Origin: Schistocerca nitens
Taxonomy: Eukaryota; Arthropoda; Insecta; Orthoptera; Acrididae
DNA: 64,000 nt
Direction of reading: 5' to 3'
Assembly (NCBI RefSeq): GCF_023898315.1
Contig: NC_064616.1
Coordinates: 288,203,205 to 288,267,204, forward strand
Of this stretch, positions 54,651 to 64,000 are shown one piece after another. The position numbers were made by a program, and so were the translations under genes. A model generated the notes under the pieces. It was not told the DNA's origin. It was given only the letters and a program-made list of their open reading frames with translations, and did not search any database. Position 1 is the stretch's first letter. Each line of letters starts with the position of its first letter.

Positions 54651-55520
54651 CAATGAAGCGCCAAAGAAACTGGTATAGGCATGGGTGTTCAAATACAGAT
54701 GATAACGATGATGATGATTATTATTGGTTTGTGGGGCGCTCAACTGCGCGGTTATCATCACCCGTACAAAGTCCCAAACTTTACACAGTCCAATCTAGAT
54801 ACTTTCACGAATGATAAAAGTGATGAGGACAACACGAACACCCAGTCCCTGGACAGAGAAAATCCCCAACCCGGCAGGGAATCGAACCCGGGACCCCGTT
54901 ATCTCAAATACAAAGATATGTAAATAGGCAGAATACGGTGCTGGGTTGGCAACGCCTATTTCAGGCAACAAGTGTCTGGCGCAGTTGTGAGATGGGTTAC
55001 TGCCGCTACCATGGCAGGTTACCAGGATTTAAGTGAGTTTGAACGTGATGTAACAGTCGGCGCACGAGCGAGGGGACACAGAACCTCCAAGGTTGTGATG
55101 AAGTGGGGATTTTTCGGTAAGACCATTTCACGAGTGTACCGTGAATTCAGGAATCCGGTAAAATAACAAATCTCTGATATCGCAGCGGCCGGAAGAAGAT
55201 CCTCCAATAACGGGACCAACAATGACTGAAGAGAATCGTTCAACGTGACGGAAATGCAATCCTGCAACCCTTCCACGAATTGCTGCAGATTTCAATGCTG
55301 GGCCATCAACAAGTGACAGCGTGTGAACCACTCAACGAAACATAATCGAGATTGGCTTTCGGAGCCAAAAGCCCACTCGTGTACCCTTTATGACTGCAAG
55401 ACACAAAGCTTTACGCCTCCCCTGGACCCGTCAACACCGACATTGGATTTTGATGATTGGAAACATGTTGCCTGGTCGGACGATTATCGTTTCAAATTTT
55501 ATCCAGCCTGGCTGCCTTTT
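54651..55520 (+). pseudogene. Tc1-like transposon, 5' half, with a SINE insertion
   Basis: The left end caatgaagcgccaaagaaac follows TA (54649-54650). The transposase starts at 55011: MAGYQDLSEFERDVTVGARA, then FFGKTISRVYREFRNPVK (helix-turn-helix, to 55166). A shifted frame later gives DDWKHVAWSDDYRFKFYPA near 55460, the first catalytic block (WSDESRF-like). Nothing of the second and third catalytic blocks or the right end was found, so the 3' half has been lost or replaced. Confidence 0.75.
54698..54903 (-). mobile_element. tRNA-derived SINE (family 5), truncated head
   Basis: Minus-strand reading begins near 54903 with gggtcccgggttcgattccc (B box), then a body (ggattttctctgtccaggga, gattggactgtgtaaagttt) and ends in a (atc)n tail near 54700. 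It lies inside the Tc1-like element with the 9-bp duplication tcaaataca (54689-54697 and 54904-54912). Confidence 0.8.
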
Positions 55521-56299
55521 ACCCCCGTGAAAGGCTCCCGGGACTCGTTTAGTAGCAGACTGAGTGGAACTGGGCAGTCCTGGAGGGACAGGAACGGGAA
55601 CATATTTTCGCCCTTATCTGGGCTCGAACGTGGGGCTTCCAGCGCAGGAGTCTATGGCTCTACCTGCAAGACCAGCACGGCCACGATAGCAAGAAGAATA
55701 CATGATTACATCTGTAACTGATCTGCGACTACACAGGTAGTAAAATTTAGCACACAGCGTTGTCACGTCTGGCAGAAATAATGGCTCTGACCTAGCTGGG
55801 AATCGAGTCGAACTGAGCTCTGATGACAGATACGGGTAAGTCATATCATGCTATTTCAGATCATTACCTCAATTCATCAATCGGTGGCTGCCGAGTGGTG
55901 ACGTATCAGTCTCTCGCCGACACACCACCCGAATTTTTCCATTGGGTGACAGATACCGTGAAACTCCTGCCAGACCAACAGTAATTAAGCACTCTTCATA
56001 CTTCCCACCGCAACGAGTAAAGAACTCGCAACAGTATCTTTGGAAAATGTGACTGGACAGGGAAGCAGGATATGAAACCTTGTGTCTACGTTTGGAACAA
56101 GGAATGTGTGGGGGTTACGTTTCGTTTGGTTTTCTATTTAAGTGAACAGTGCAGCATGACGAATCTAACAACGACGACGACAAGTATTAAAATTACAACA
56201 AAAGCCTGCAGATAAATGCATTAGTCACCGACTGGATGGTTTACGTATTAATTGTGACAAGATTTCTTGTCAGTGATGGTGAAGAAATTTACTTCTTTC
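55521..56299. other. No recognisable feature
   Basis: Nothing recognised in this stretch. Confidence 0.4.
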
Positions 56300-56640
56300 G
56301 TGGCCACTGAAAAAGGCATTACATAAACCAGTAAGCTGCCCGATGTCCCGTTACAAGTAAAATACCCTCCATAACGAGGAATGTCGAAGTAACACGGTCG
56401 ACACATGGTCTTGTGTTATCTTGTTGAAAAACAACGTCATGGGACCCTCTAAGATGGGACACTGTCACCAACCTTAACAAGTTAGACACGTAGGAGATGT
56501 TGTCCAAATTGCCGCCTTTTCGAACCAAAGGTGGTTGCGTTGTGTACCCAAAGGGACTTAATATCTTCACTTTAGATGCTGGTCCCATATAACGATACCA
56601 ATGCCACATACTAATGTTCGTTCTCCTCGGCGCCTCCATA
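56300..56640 (-). pseudogene. Tc1-like transposase fragment
   Basis: Minus-strand frame with PFGYTTQPPLVRKGG (like GYTSRSPLVRIDGTLN of copies A and B), ISYVSNLLRLVTVS and VVFQQDNTRPCVDRV (second catalytic Asp). It is a distant relative of the Tc1 copies A/B. The first block, the Glu block and the ends are missing. Confidence 0.65.
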
Positions 56641-56755
56641 GACGCATAATCTCAGAAACTACTGTAGGAATTTTGATACAATGTTCAGTAATAAAGAGGA
56701 AGATTTGTAATTTATCGCTGCTACGCCAGACATATCGTCCGGCCGTAGATACTTA

Positions 56756-57858
56756 CACTATGTGATCCAAAGTATCGGGACACCTGGCAGAAAATGATTT
56801 ACAGGTTCGTGGTGCCTTCCATCGGTAATGCTAGAATTCAGTATGGTGTTGGCGTACCCTTAGCCTTGATGACAGCTTCCATTCTCGCAGGCATACGTTC
56901 AGTCAGGCGCTAAAAGGTTTCTTGGGGAATGGCAGCCTTACGTGTAACCACTCCACCACGGGCCGTGTATTATGAACAGGTGCTCGATCGTATTGAAAGA
57001 CGCAATCGCCATCCCCGAATTGCTCTTCAATTGTGGGAGGCAAGAAGGTGCTTAAACCATCAATGTAGGCCTGTGCTGTGATAGTGCCACGCAAAACATC
57101 AAAGGGTGCAAGCCCCCCCCCCCCCCCCCATGAAAAACAGGACCACACCATAACACCACCTCATCCGAATTCTACTATTGGCACTACACACGCTGGCATA
57201 TGACGTTCACCGGCCATTCGCCATACCCACACCCTGCCGAGGGATCCCCACAGCGTGTACCGTGATTCGTCACTCGACACAAAGTTTTCCCACTGTTCAA
57301 TCGTCCAATGCTTACGCTCCTTGCACTAAGCGAGGCGTCGTTTGGCATTTACCGGCGTCATGTGTGGTTTATGAGCAGCCGCTCGACCAAGAAATCCAAG
57401 TTTTCTAACCTCCCGCCTAACAGTATCGGCAGCGGATGCTGATGCAGTTTGGAATTCCTGTGTGATGGTCTGGATAGACATCTGCCTATGACACATTATG
57501 GGCCTCTTCAAGTGTCGGCGGTCGGTCAGTCAACAGACGAGGTCGGCCTGTTCGCTTTTGTGTTGCACGTGACCCTTCACGTTTCCACTTCACTATCACA
57601 TCGGAAACAGTGGACCTAGCGATGTTTAGGAGTGTGTAAATCTCGCGTACAGATGTATGACACATGTGACCACAAAGCACCTGACCACGTTCGAAAAATT
57701 CATGAGTTCCACAGAGCGCCCCAATCTGCTCTCTCACGAAGTCTAATGACTACTGAGGTCGCTGATATGGAGTATCAGGCAGTAGGTGTCAGGACAATGC
57801 ACCTAATATGAGAAACGTATGTTTTTAGGGGTGTCCGGATAATTTTGATCACATAGTG
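56756..57858 (-). mobile_element. Tc1-like transposon with internal deletion
   Basis: TA-flanked (56754-56755, 57859-57860). Ends cactatgtgatccaaagtat and, complemented from the right, cactatgtgatcaaaattat. At 1,103 bp it is shorter than a full element. A 17-base C run lies at 57113-57129 inside the gene. Confidence 0.88.
56800..57737 (-). pseudogene. Tc1-like transposase lacking the last catalytic region
   Basis: Minus-strand pieces: FFERGQVLCGHMCHTSVREI and LLNIARSTVSDVIVKWKREG (helix-turn-helix), KRTGRPRLLTDR, then in a second frame DTVRREVRKLGFLGRAAAHK, then HLVRKAAIP-like and GMVMVWSCFSW-like text. DGDCVFQYDRAPVHNTRPVV holds the second Asp. The gene then jumps near 56935 to LTERMPARMEAVIKAKG, the normal C-terminal motif. 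The intervening region with the catalytic Glu (NPIE type) is deleted. The C run encodes a Gly run in the VMVWSCFSWG segment. Confidence 0.8.
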
Positions 57859-57860
57859 TA

Positions 57861-60249
57861 GTACTACACGTACGGTGTGGGGGTGGGTCACTAGCTAGAA
57901 TACAAAAAGTGCACTCTCTTAATATGTATCATGTCGCATCACCGACGCCTTTGGTACAACAAATAGAATGGGAGGGGTTCATCGATGGGGTACGAAGTCA
58001 AGAGTTAGAGGATAATGCCTAAACAGAGACGGTCCTGTTGTGACCAGAACGAGAAATGCCTTATTAAACAGTCGCTTTCATTGCCCACAGTGTATTATCC
58101 TCGCCTGCAACGTCTATTCCTATCGCTGATGCATGAACTTCTGAATGAAAAACGAGAAGGTGAATGGCAGCCTTTGCTGTTGTGTAATTATCCATAACAT
58201 CCTCATCTTTTACACATTGCGAGGCATCTTCTGTGATATAGTACAAGACCTTGGTGCTCTTCACCTATCAGACAGTTTTTTCTCATGATGACGTGTAAAA
58301 GCAAACACAAGGCTGTCTGTAGTTAGTCACATCTAGCACATTTCCACAGCGTGCCACCTCTTTGCTCGACAATGCGTCTGAATAAAATTGGCAATGGAAT
58401 TCCTCCAATCAGAGCTGCCATCGAAACCAGCGACATGTCCTCCGTTGCCAGTGTGCCACAGTGTAGCATAGCTTCGGACTGCACTTGAGCGGAAGCACTC
58501 CGAACAAGCGCCGTTTAACTATTGGAACGCAGTGCTGCATGCGGTGAGGCCTGTTTGACTTCCGCAGTCCGCGAGGGCAGCCCACTCCCTATTTAACCGG
58601 GAATTAACAGAGAGCAGCTGGTGCCCTTTGTAACAAAGCTGTAGTGGCACGCGGCAAACGTCATCCAGCAGGTATTAGCCGGCAAAGCGAACTGAAGATC
58701 CGGCCACCGGATGCATCATCGTCGTGTTTACGCCCGAGCAATAGAGAGCGGAGGCAATAATAGAACACACAAGTACTCCTGCAAGTGAAGCGCTTATAAC
58801 GCGATAAGCGTCGTGGCTACGCCACTGAATTACATGTCATGCAGAAGAACAGAAACATCACTTGCAATATACTTATCTTATTTGGGTCATTCACTGACAA
58901 TAATTCGTAGAAGTACTTCTCGCTGTTGTTTTCGTCAACAGCGTCTGGTACTGCGTCGTCTGCCGGTTTTATCGAGAGCGATAGTGACGACTCTTCGCTC
59001 TAATCCATGCCGAGTGATAATCGTATATTTTCTGTTTCATTGTTTGTCAAAGAAACACTCCCCAGTACTGACCACACACTTTTTAACGTGAAATAGCGCG
59101 TTTTCTCCAGTACTCTAATGCTACAGCAACAAAAGTATGCTTGGCATTGTTTTCAGCGAGATGTTTTATATCCTACGACTGCGGTGACGTGTTAGGTGTA
59201 TACTTCCACCGGAAAAAAAGAAAATCCAGAGATGATGCGCCCGAATTTAGACGAACACACAATGCATGATGAAGTGGTCTTTAACTTACAGTGAATGCCA
59301 AATGAGGGAGGGTAAGCGATTTCATTTTTTTTTTCTTCTTCATGGTTGCCTTGTTGATTTCCAATTTATGATTTGTTCTTCTTGATATTTGCGTGAAATA
59401 TTTTATTCCCGGCAGATAAAGTCAAAGCAAACCAACATGTCTGTGAATTTTTCACGCAAACGCCAGCAATTTAGCCTTGGTGGAGCCTTATGGAATTGCG
59501 CGCTGTTGGGTCGACAGCTATGGGACCAACGTCGCTTGCGGCAGATGGGCCGAGGGAAATCATACAGTACGTGGTGACAAATGACCCCAGCCTCTGGGGG
59601 CACAGGCCAGTACGTGATCTTCAGAAATTTCTTTCTTATGACGGCATGTGAAGCAGGACAATATAAATACACGTAATTAATGTTTTGTCTGTTTGCAGGT
59701 ACACTTGACAGCAAAAAATGTGAGTCAATGCAGAATACAACCAACGTAACGCAACTGTGTTGCAGGTCCTCTAAACACCGTGGGGTACAGACGTTTGACT
59801 ACATACAATAGGTACCGCAAGAGACTACTAGAGACCAAAGGTCTTTATGGCAGTCAGTCTAAGCGTCAAATAATATCGTCATACAAAACATATTAGAAAA
59901 CACGTTCTTAGCGATGAGACACCCCGTAACACTCATAAACTAACCTTAATTACAAAAAGTGACATTCACAAAGTTCTGAGAAAACGTATTATTTTACATA
60001 TATCGTACAGTAATCCTTAGTCAAAATTAAATACTTGAGACAATATATGGAGTTACAAGGCTTTCACGGCAATTGGAAAAAAGTTTTTCGCCCTCAAAAT
60101 GGTTTTCCATTCACGTACTGAACGCCGCTCAACGGCGAGTCGCTCTGGAAACTGGATATTGGACTAACCAGTAAAAAAACGCGATTAACAGCAACAAGCA
60201 CCCTACGGAAATCTCAACATTAACAGCGAATCACCAGTAATATCATTGT
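57861..60249. other. About 2.4 kb without recognised genes
   Basis: No motif-bearing frame, RNA or repeat family that I can name. Confidence 0.45.
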
Positions 60250-61750
60250 TCTCGTAACACATCAACAATTAGGAGTACACAAATTTGAACTTTAAATGAC
60301 ATGACCAACGTCGTCGTTCTGGACCTGGATTCAAACCCAGCACTTATAGCCATTGCTAACTAAGCTAAGCTTTGTTTGTGCCTTATTGAGACCCGATCAC
60401 TAGGCATAAAGAGACGGGAAGTATAGACGTTTGCACCAGTATCAGTTATCAATTCAGATCCTGAAAATAAATGACGAAAATGTTTGTACTGAACTGGGAA
60501 TCCAGTCATAACAGTTACCATCCTAGGAACTACCCCCAACGACGTTTAATATGGTGCCATTCACAAGTAACAAGGTATGCTCGTGTTTAAAATCGAAATG
60601 CCATCATGTAAAGGTTGTGACAGGTACGCGAACCCAGCACCTAATCGGCTTGTTAACGAAGTACGTAAAATCAGAAGTTAAATATCAAATGTTTTCACCA
60701 ATAGCGAGATGTTGGAACCTTAAATGACGATAGAATTGTTTTTGCCTGACTGGGATTCGAACCCAGCATCTAGCGCCGTCGTTTTCTAGCCAGGAACAGA
60801 CGATAAATAGGTGTTGTTGGTTCACCAGTAGCGAGATGTGCGCATGTTTAGCTAGAAATCAAGCGACGAAAAGTTCTGTGCTGAATGAAATTCAAACCCT
60901 GCACACATGGTCATGAAGACACTTTAACTATCAAATTCTTTTCCAATAATAGCTAGGAGTGGCATATATGTACTTTCAATGATGTGATGGAAAATACTCT
61001 GCTGACCTGAAGTTGAATCCACAACATATCGTCGTTGGTGATCACAACGAACACGTCAAACCCAAATCCGTTTTCGCCAGTAGGATGGAGAGGAATGTTT
61101 GAACTTGAAAAGATGCAAGGAAACGTTTGATCTTGTAATGCTGTGATAAAAAACTCATCAAGTGGCTGTAAGTTGAAACGAACACGTTACAGCTGACAAC
61201 GCACGAAGAGATGTTGAAAATGTAACTATTTTTCACTAGTATATCGGAGTGCACATGCTAGGGCTTGAAATGAAATAATGAATATTTTGTGCTAATCAGG
61301 ATTCGAAACCAGATAGGTGCCTTTCGAGGAGGCCTAGAAGAGTTTGCAATCTTGGGGAACACAGTGAAATCGAATTCGAATCCCAGTCCAGCACCACAAT
61401 TTTCAACGTCTCAGTTTCAAATAAAGTAAGAGCCTTGTGAACTTACATGGCCATTGGTTCATTAAACGAAATACGTTTTCTAGTTTACGACAGATTGCTG
61501 GTGACAGAGTCTCTGCCTTCCGGGGTTTCTCATCTGTCACAGCTCTGCCCCAGTAGGCAGCGAAGGGATGTTATCTTTACTGCGGGTATTGAACTACAGA
61601 GATTACTGGCGTTCTTCACTTGGTGTTACTAGGGGTGAAGGAGAATTACTTGTGTGTGTTAAAAATCTACGCCTGACGTGAGATGTGAACCTACACGTTT
61701 TACACATCAATACAAGATTAATCCACCAGACCACTGAACCCCCTGCCAAG
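60250..61750. repeat. Decayed tandem array with a tRNA B-box-like motif
   Basis: A pattern recurs about every 120-170 bp: ttcaccagtagcgagatgt, then atgtttgaacttgaaatgac-like text, then gactgggattcgaacccagc-like text. Motif centres lie near 60335, 60500, 60630, 60760, 60893, 61013, 61173 and 61305, with weaker traces to about 61700. Units are highly diverged. The clearest is at 60748-60772 (gggattcgaacccagcatc). It may be a former satellite or a series of SINE-like heads. Confidence 0.55.
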
Positions 61751-62546
61751 CACATAATTATGAATTGCCGAGTATTCATTTAGACGTAGATGCTGATGTC
61801 AAGGGACGCGTAACAGGAAGGAGGGCGGGATCTGGGAATGGATAGAAGTGCAGAAGTGCAAAATATAAGCGTGAAATGCTTGCAAAGTATTGCTTACTTA
61901 GATGTGTGCCACAGTTCGTTTTATCTTAGGACCGAGAGATAAGGAAGGACTGTTTTCAGAACGAAGAATAGGTTATAGGGAAGGGGAGATCAAAGAATAT
62001 GGTTTCATAGGTGTTGAGAGGAATGATAGAGAGTAAAGACAGCAGCAATTAAAAGAGAAAATGTAGCGTCAATGGAAACCGCTAGATTTGTTTATAAAGT
62101 TTTGGGGGAATGGAATAGAAGGGCACTTGCGGCGATAGTGTCAGAGAGAAAGAGTGTGAGAGAGGATAGGGGAGATATTAACAACGAGTAAACATAATAT
62201 GATATGGTTGCGTATTGTATGGAGAACGGAGGGTGTATTCATGGATGGAGGGGAAGAGAGAGATGTATTTGAAATAACAAAAACTACTGCGACAGAGTCC
62301 ATCTACGCTGATTAGTTTGTAAGTATCTAGACGGGGTATAAATGGAATGAAATAGAATATTTAACAAACTGTATATTCAAAAGAAACCCACTTGAATTAA
62401 AAAGGCAACTCAAAGGAAAACTAACCCACATTGTACCTTTTCTGTTGCCGCGCGATCTTCCACTAGCTCCCAATGAGGAAAAATGACGAGAAAGAAGACA
62501 TAACAAAACATTTTTAGGACGCTAATATTTTATCCAGAATCCTTCA
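61751..62546. other. No recognisable feature
   Basis: Purine-rich, with no coding motif. It may include the 3' flank of the following Tc1-type element, but no terminal repeat was found. Confidence 0.4.
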
Positions 62547-63742
62547 TTATTTTGTACTTCTATCATGCGTTCTTGGCATAGAGTGTATAAGCCGTCGGAT
62601 GTAACAGCCTGAAGAAGCAACTTCCTCCCAGGCTTCCAGGACGCAGTCGCAAAGAGCTTCCGCAGTAGTTGGTTGGTTTCGTGGCCAGTTCTCTGTTAAT
62701 GTTCTGGCGACCTCAGCCCACGTGTTTTCCATGGGGTTCATATCAGCCGCCAGTGGCGGCCAGTCCATGACGTTAACGCCAATCGTGGAGAGCCGCTGCT
62801 GAACAAATGCAGACTTGTGAATGGGAGAATGGTCCTCTTGGAATGTGACGTCCCCTTCTGCGTACAGCATTCGCACTGACGGAAGCATCACATTTTCCAA
62901 TATGTGGGCATACTGCACGCTGTCCGGAGTTCCTTCTATCCTGTGAAGAATTCCCGCCCCTCTCGCAGAAATCCAACCCCAGTAGGTAACAGATAGTCGG
63001 CCACTTCTTCTCGTCGTGGTTACATATTGGCGTCGATGGCGAGTCCCTTGCGGTCTGTAAATGATTCGTGGACCGTCGTTACTGGTGGAAAACACCTTCT
63101 CATCAGTGAAAATGACGGTGTCCCACGACTCCCTCAGATGGAGCTCCGCAAATGCTAGCCGGTATGAAATGTTGTCTTCGCTGAGCTCTTGTTTCACGGC
63201 GGATCGTCGTGCATGTAGTCCAGCGTCCCTCAGCCTTCGGCGAAACATGTCACTGGAGCCGGGGAAGTTGGTCTCCCGCCGCAACTGCTTCGCCTTCAGA
63301 AAGGGATTTCTCTGCTCCTAGACACTAGGTCCCTGTCTTCCTACGGTGAGCTCACTCTCTTCCTGCCTGAGCCAGAAGCTCTGTTGGTGGTCGCATTCGG
63401 GAGGACGACGGTTCAATCCCGTCTCCAGCCATCCTGATTTAGGTTTTCCGTGATTTCCCTAAATCGTTTCAGGCAAATGCCGGGATGGTTCCTTTGAAAG
63501 GGCACGGCCGATTTCCTTCCCAATCCTTCCCTAACCCGAGCTTGCGCTCCGTCTCTAATGACCTCGTTGTCGACGGGACGTTAAACACTGACCACCACCA
63601 CCACCCTGTTGGTGGTGCCTCTTTCAAGGCAGATCCTCCGCCATCTCGTTGCACTGGTATGTGGTACGCCATACCGTCTGCCAGCTTCTATGATGGAACA
63701 TCCTCCTTCTTCAATGAGAATAGATCTCTCCCAGTGAGCCAT
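62547..63742 (-). pseudogene. Tc1-type transposase (DD34E), split by a SINE
   Basis: Start at 63742: MAHWERSILIEEGGCSIIEA then RRYGVPHTSATRWRRI, a helix-turn-helix. SINE-2 enters near 63605-63392, after which GTTNRASGSGRKRVSS resumes. A stop or shift near 63320-63300 precedes the long open part from 63284 to 62547: LRRETNFPGSSDMFRRRLRD, WDTVIFTDEKVFST (first Asp), VTFQEDHSPIHKS (second Asp) and DMNPMENTWAEV (Glu, 34 residues after the second Asp). Without the SINE and its duplication the gene is about 970 bp, near 323 codons, the usual Tc1 length. The catalytic triad is complete. Only the N-terminal side is damaged. Confidence 0.82.
63392..63605 (+). mobile_element. SINE-2, 5'-truncated, inside the Tc1-type gene
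   Basis: It begins within the tRNA-like head (cgcattcgggaggacgacgg, B-box-like cggttcaatcc), then the body (gatttaggttttccgtgatt, tttgaaagggcacggccga) and a (cca)n tail. The 11-bp duplication ctgttggtggt lies at 63381-63391 and 63606-63616. Same family as 5369-5795. Confidence 0.88.
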
Positions 63743-64000
63743 TGCGGCAGACAGCCTGATGTGTATTTCTGCTTGCCGCTCTTATACTGATGCCAGGAGA
63801 GGAGGTAAACATATTTACGTCAAACGGAGCGGCAGAGGCAGAGGCATGCGGCGCAGCCGTGCTTTGACGACCAATACGTTCAAAAATACATTCATTTTAA
63901 ACATAGCTACCACAAAATATTTCACCTAGCTAGCAATAGCGTGACGCAGGAAACTATTCTTTCTTGTAAGCGTTCTGCATTAGATGTAGCCTTAAGAAAA
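63743..64000. other. No recognisable feature
   Basis: Upstream flank of the Tc1-type gene; no terminal repeat recognised before the window ends. Confidence 0.4.

Noticed and set aside
60290-61320. CRISPR-like array suggested by recurring motifs
   Set aside because: Spacing is irregular (120-170 bp), the repeats are highly diverged and tRNA B-box-like, and the DNA is from an animal.

Overview
This window looks like repeat-dense, gene-free nuclear DNA of a large-genome insect. An orthopteran close to Schistocerca is the best guess. The guess rests on recognising, from memory, tRNA-derived and 5S-derived SINE families that I associate with locusts; no database was searched. I could not support a single host exon, tRNA gene, rRNA gene, CRISPR array or bacterial-style operon. 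Nearly every translatable stretch that makes sense belongs to a transposable element.

Layout. 0.4-1.2 kb: decayed, internally deleted mariner. 2.7-6.4 kb: Jockey/CR1-type LINE with a SINE inserted in a SINE at its 3' end. 6.4-8.5 kb: scraps of a mariner-like transposase, a 5S SINE and an RTE LINE. 8.8-10.2 kb: Tc1 copy A (copy B lies at 48.1-49.5 kb). 10.9-11.4 kb: solo LTR. 14.1-15.1 kb: old Tc1. 15.2-16.4 kb: foldback element. 16.7-17.4 kb: LTR-like repeat. 17.75-20.58 kb: element with about 280-bp inverted arms, each carrying a tRNA-Met-like sequence, later entered by a TTAA-flanked element with an open 212-codon frame and by a SINE. 22.7-25.1 kb: inverted duplication with 326-bp arms, one split by a mariner-like element with 168-bp terminal repeats. 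25.9-27.7 kb: related mariner-like element split by a SINE. 28.5-30.3 kb: 5S SINE, a palindromic MITE inside another MITE, and a 400-bp SINE with an 18-bp target duplication. 30.6-36.5 kb: piggyBac hosting an apparently whole mariner and an RTE LINE that itself carries a SINE. 42.3-45.1 kb: L1/Tx1-type LINE remains. 49.9-58 kb: four Tc1/mariner remnants with SINEs. 60.2-61.75 kb: decayed tandem array built around a tRNA B-box-like motif. 62.5-63.75 kb: Tc1-type transposase split by a SINE.

How the parts relate. The insertions form a readable stratigraphy. The SINE family sharing the 3' tail gagccatttgaacca is the youngest layer. It sits inside LINEs, mariners, Tc1 elements and another SINE, usually with 8-14 bp target duplications that fit LINE-type retrotransposition. 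DNA transposons of the Tc1/mariner group duplicate TA; the piggyBac and the Kolobok-like element duplicate TTAA. I found no convincing undescribed cellular system. The most unusual items are the tRNA-bearing terminal repeats, the compact TTAA element with an intact frame, the whole mariner and the decayed tRNA-like tandem array.
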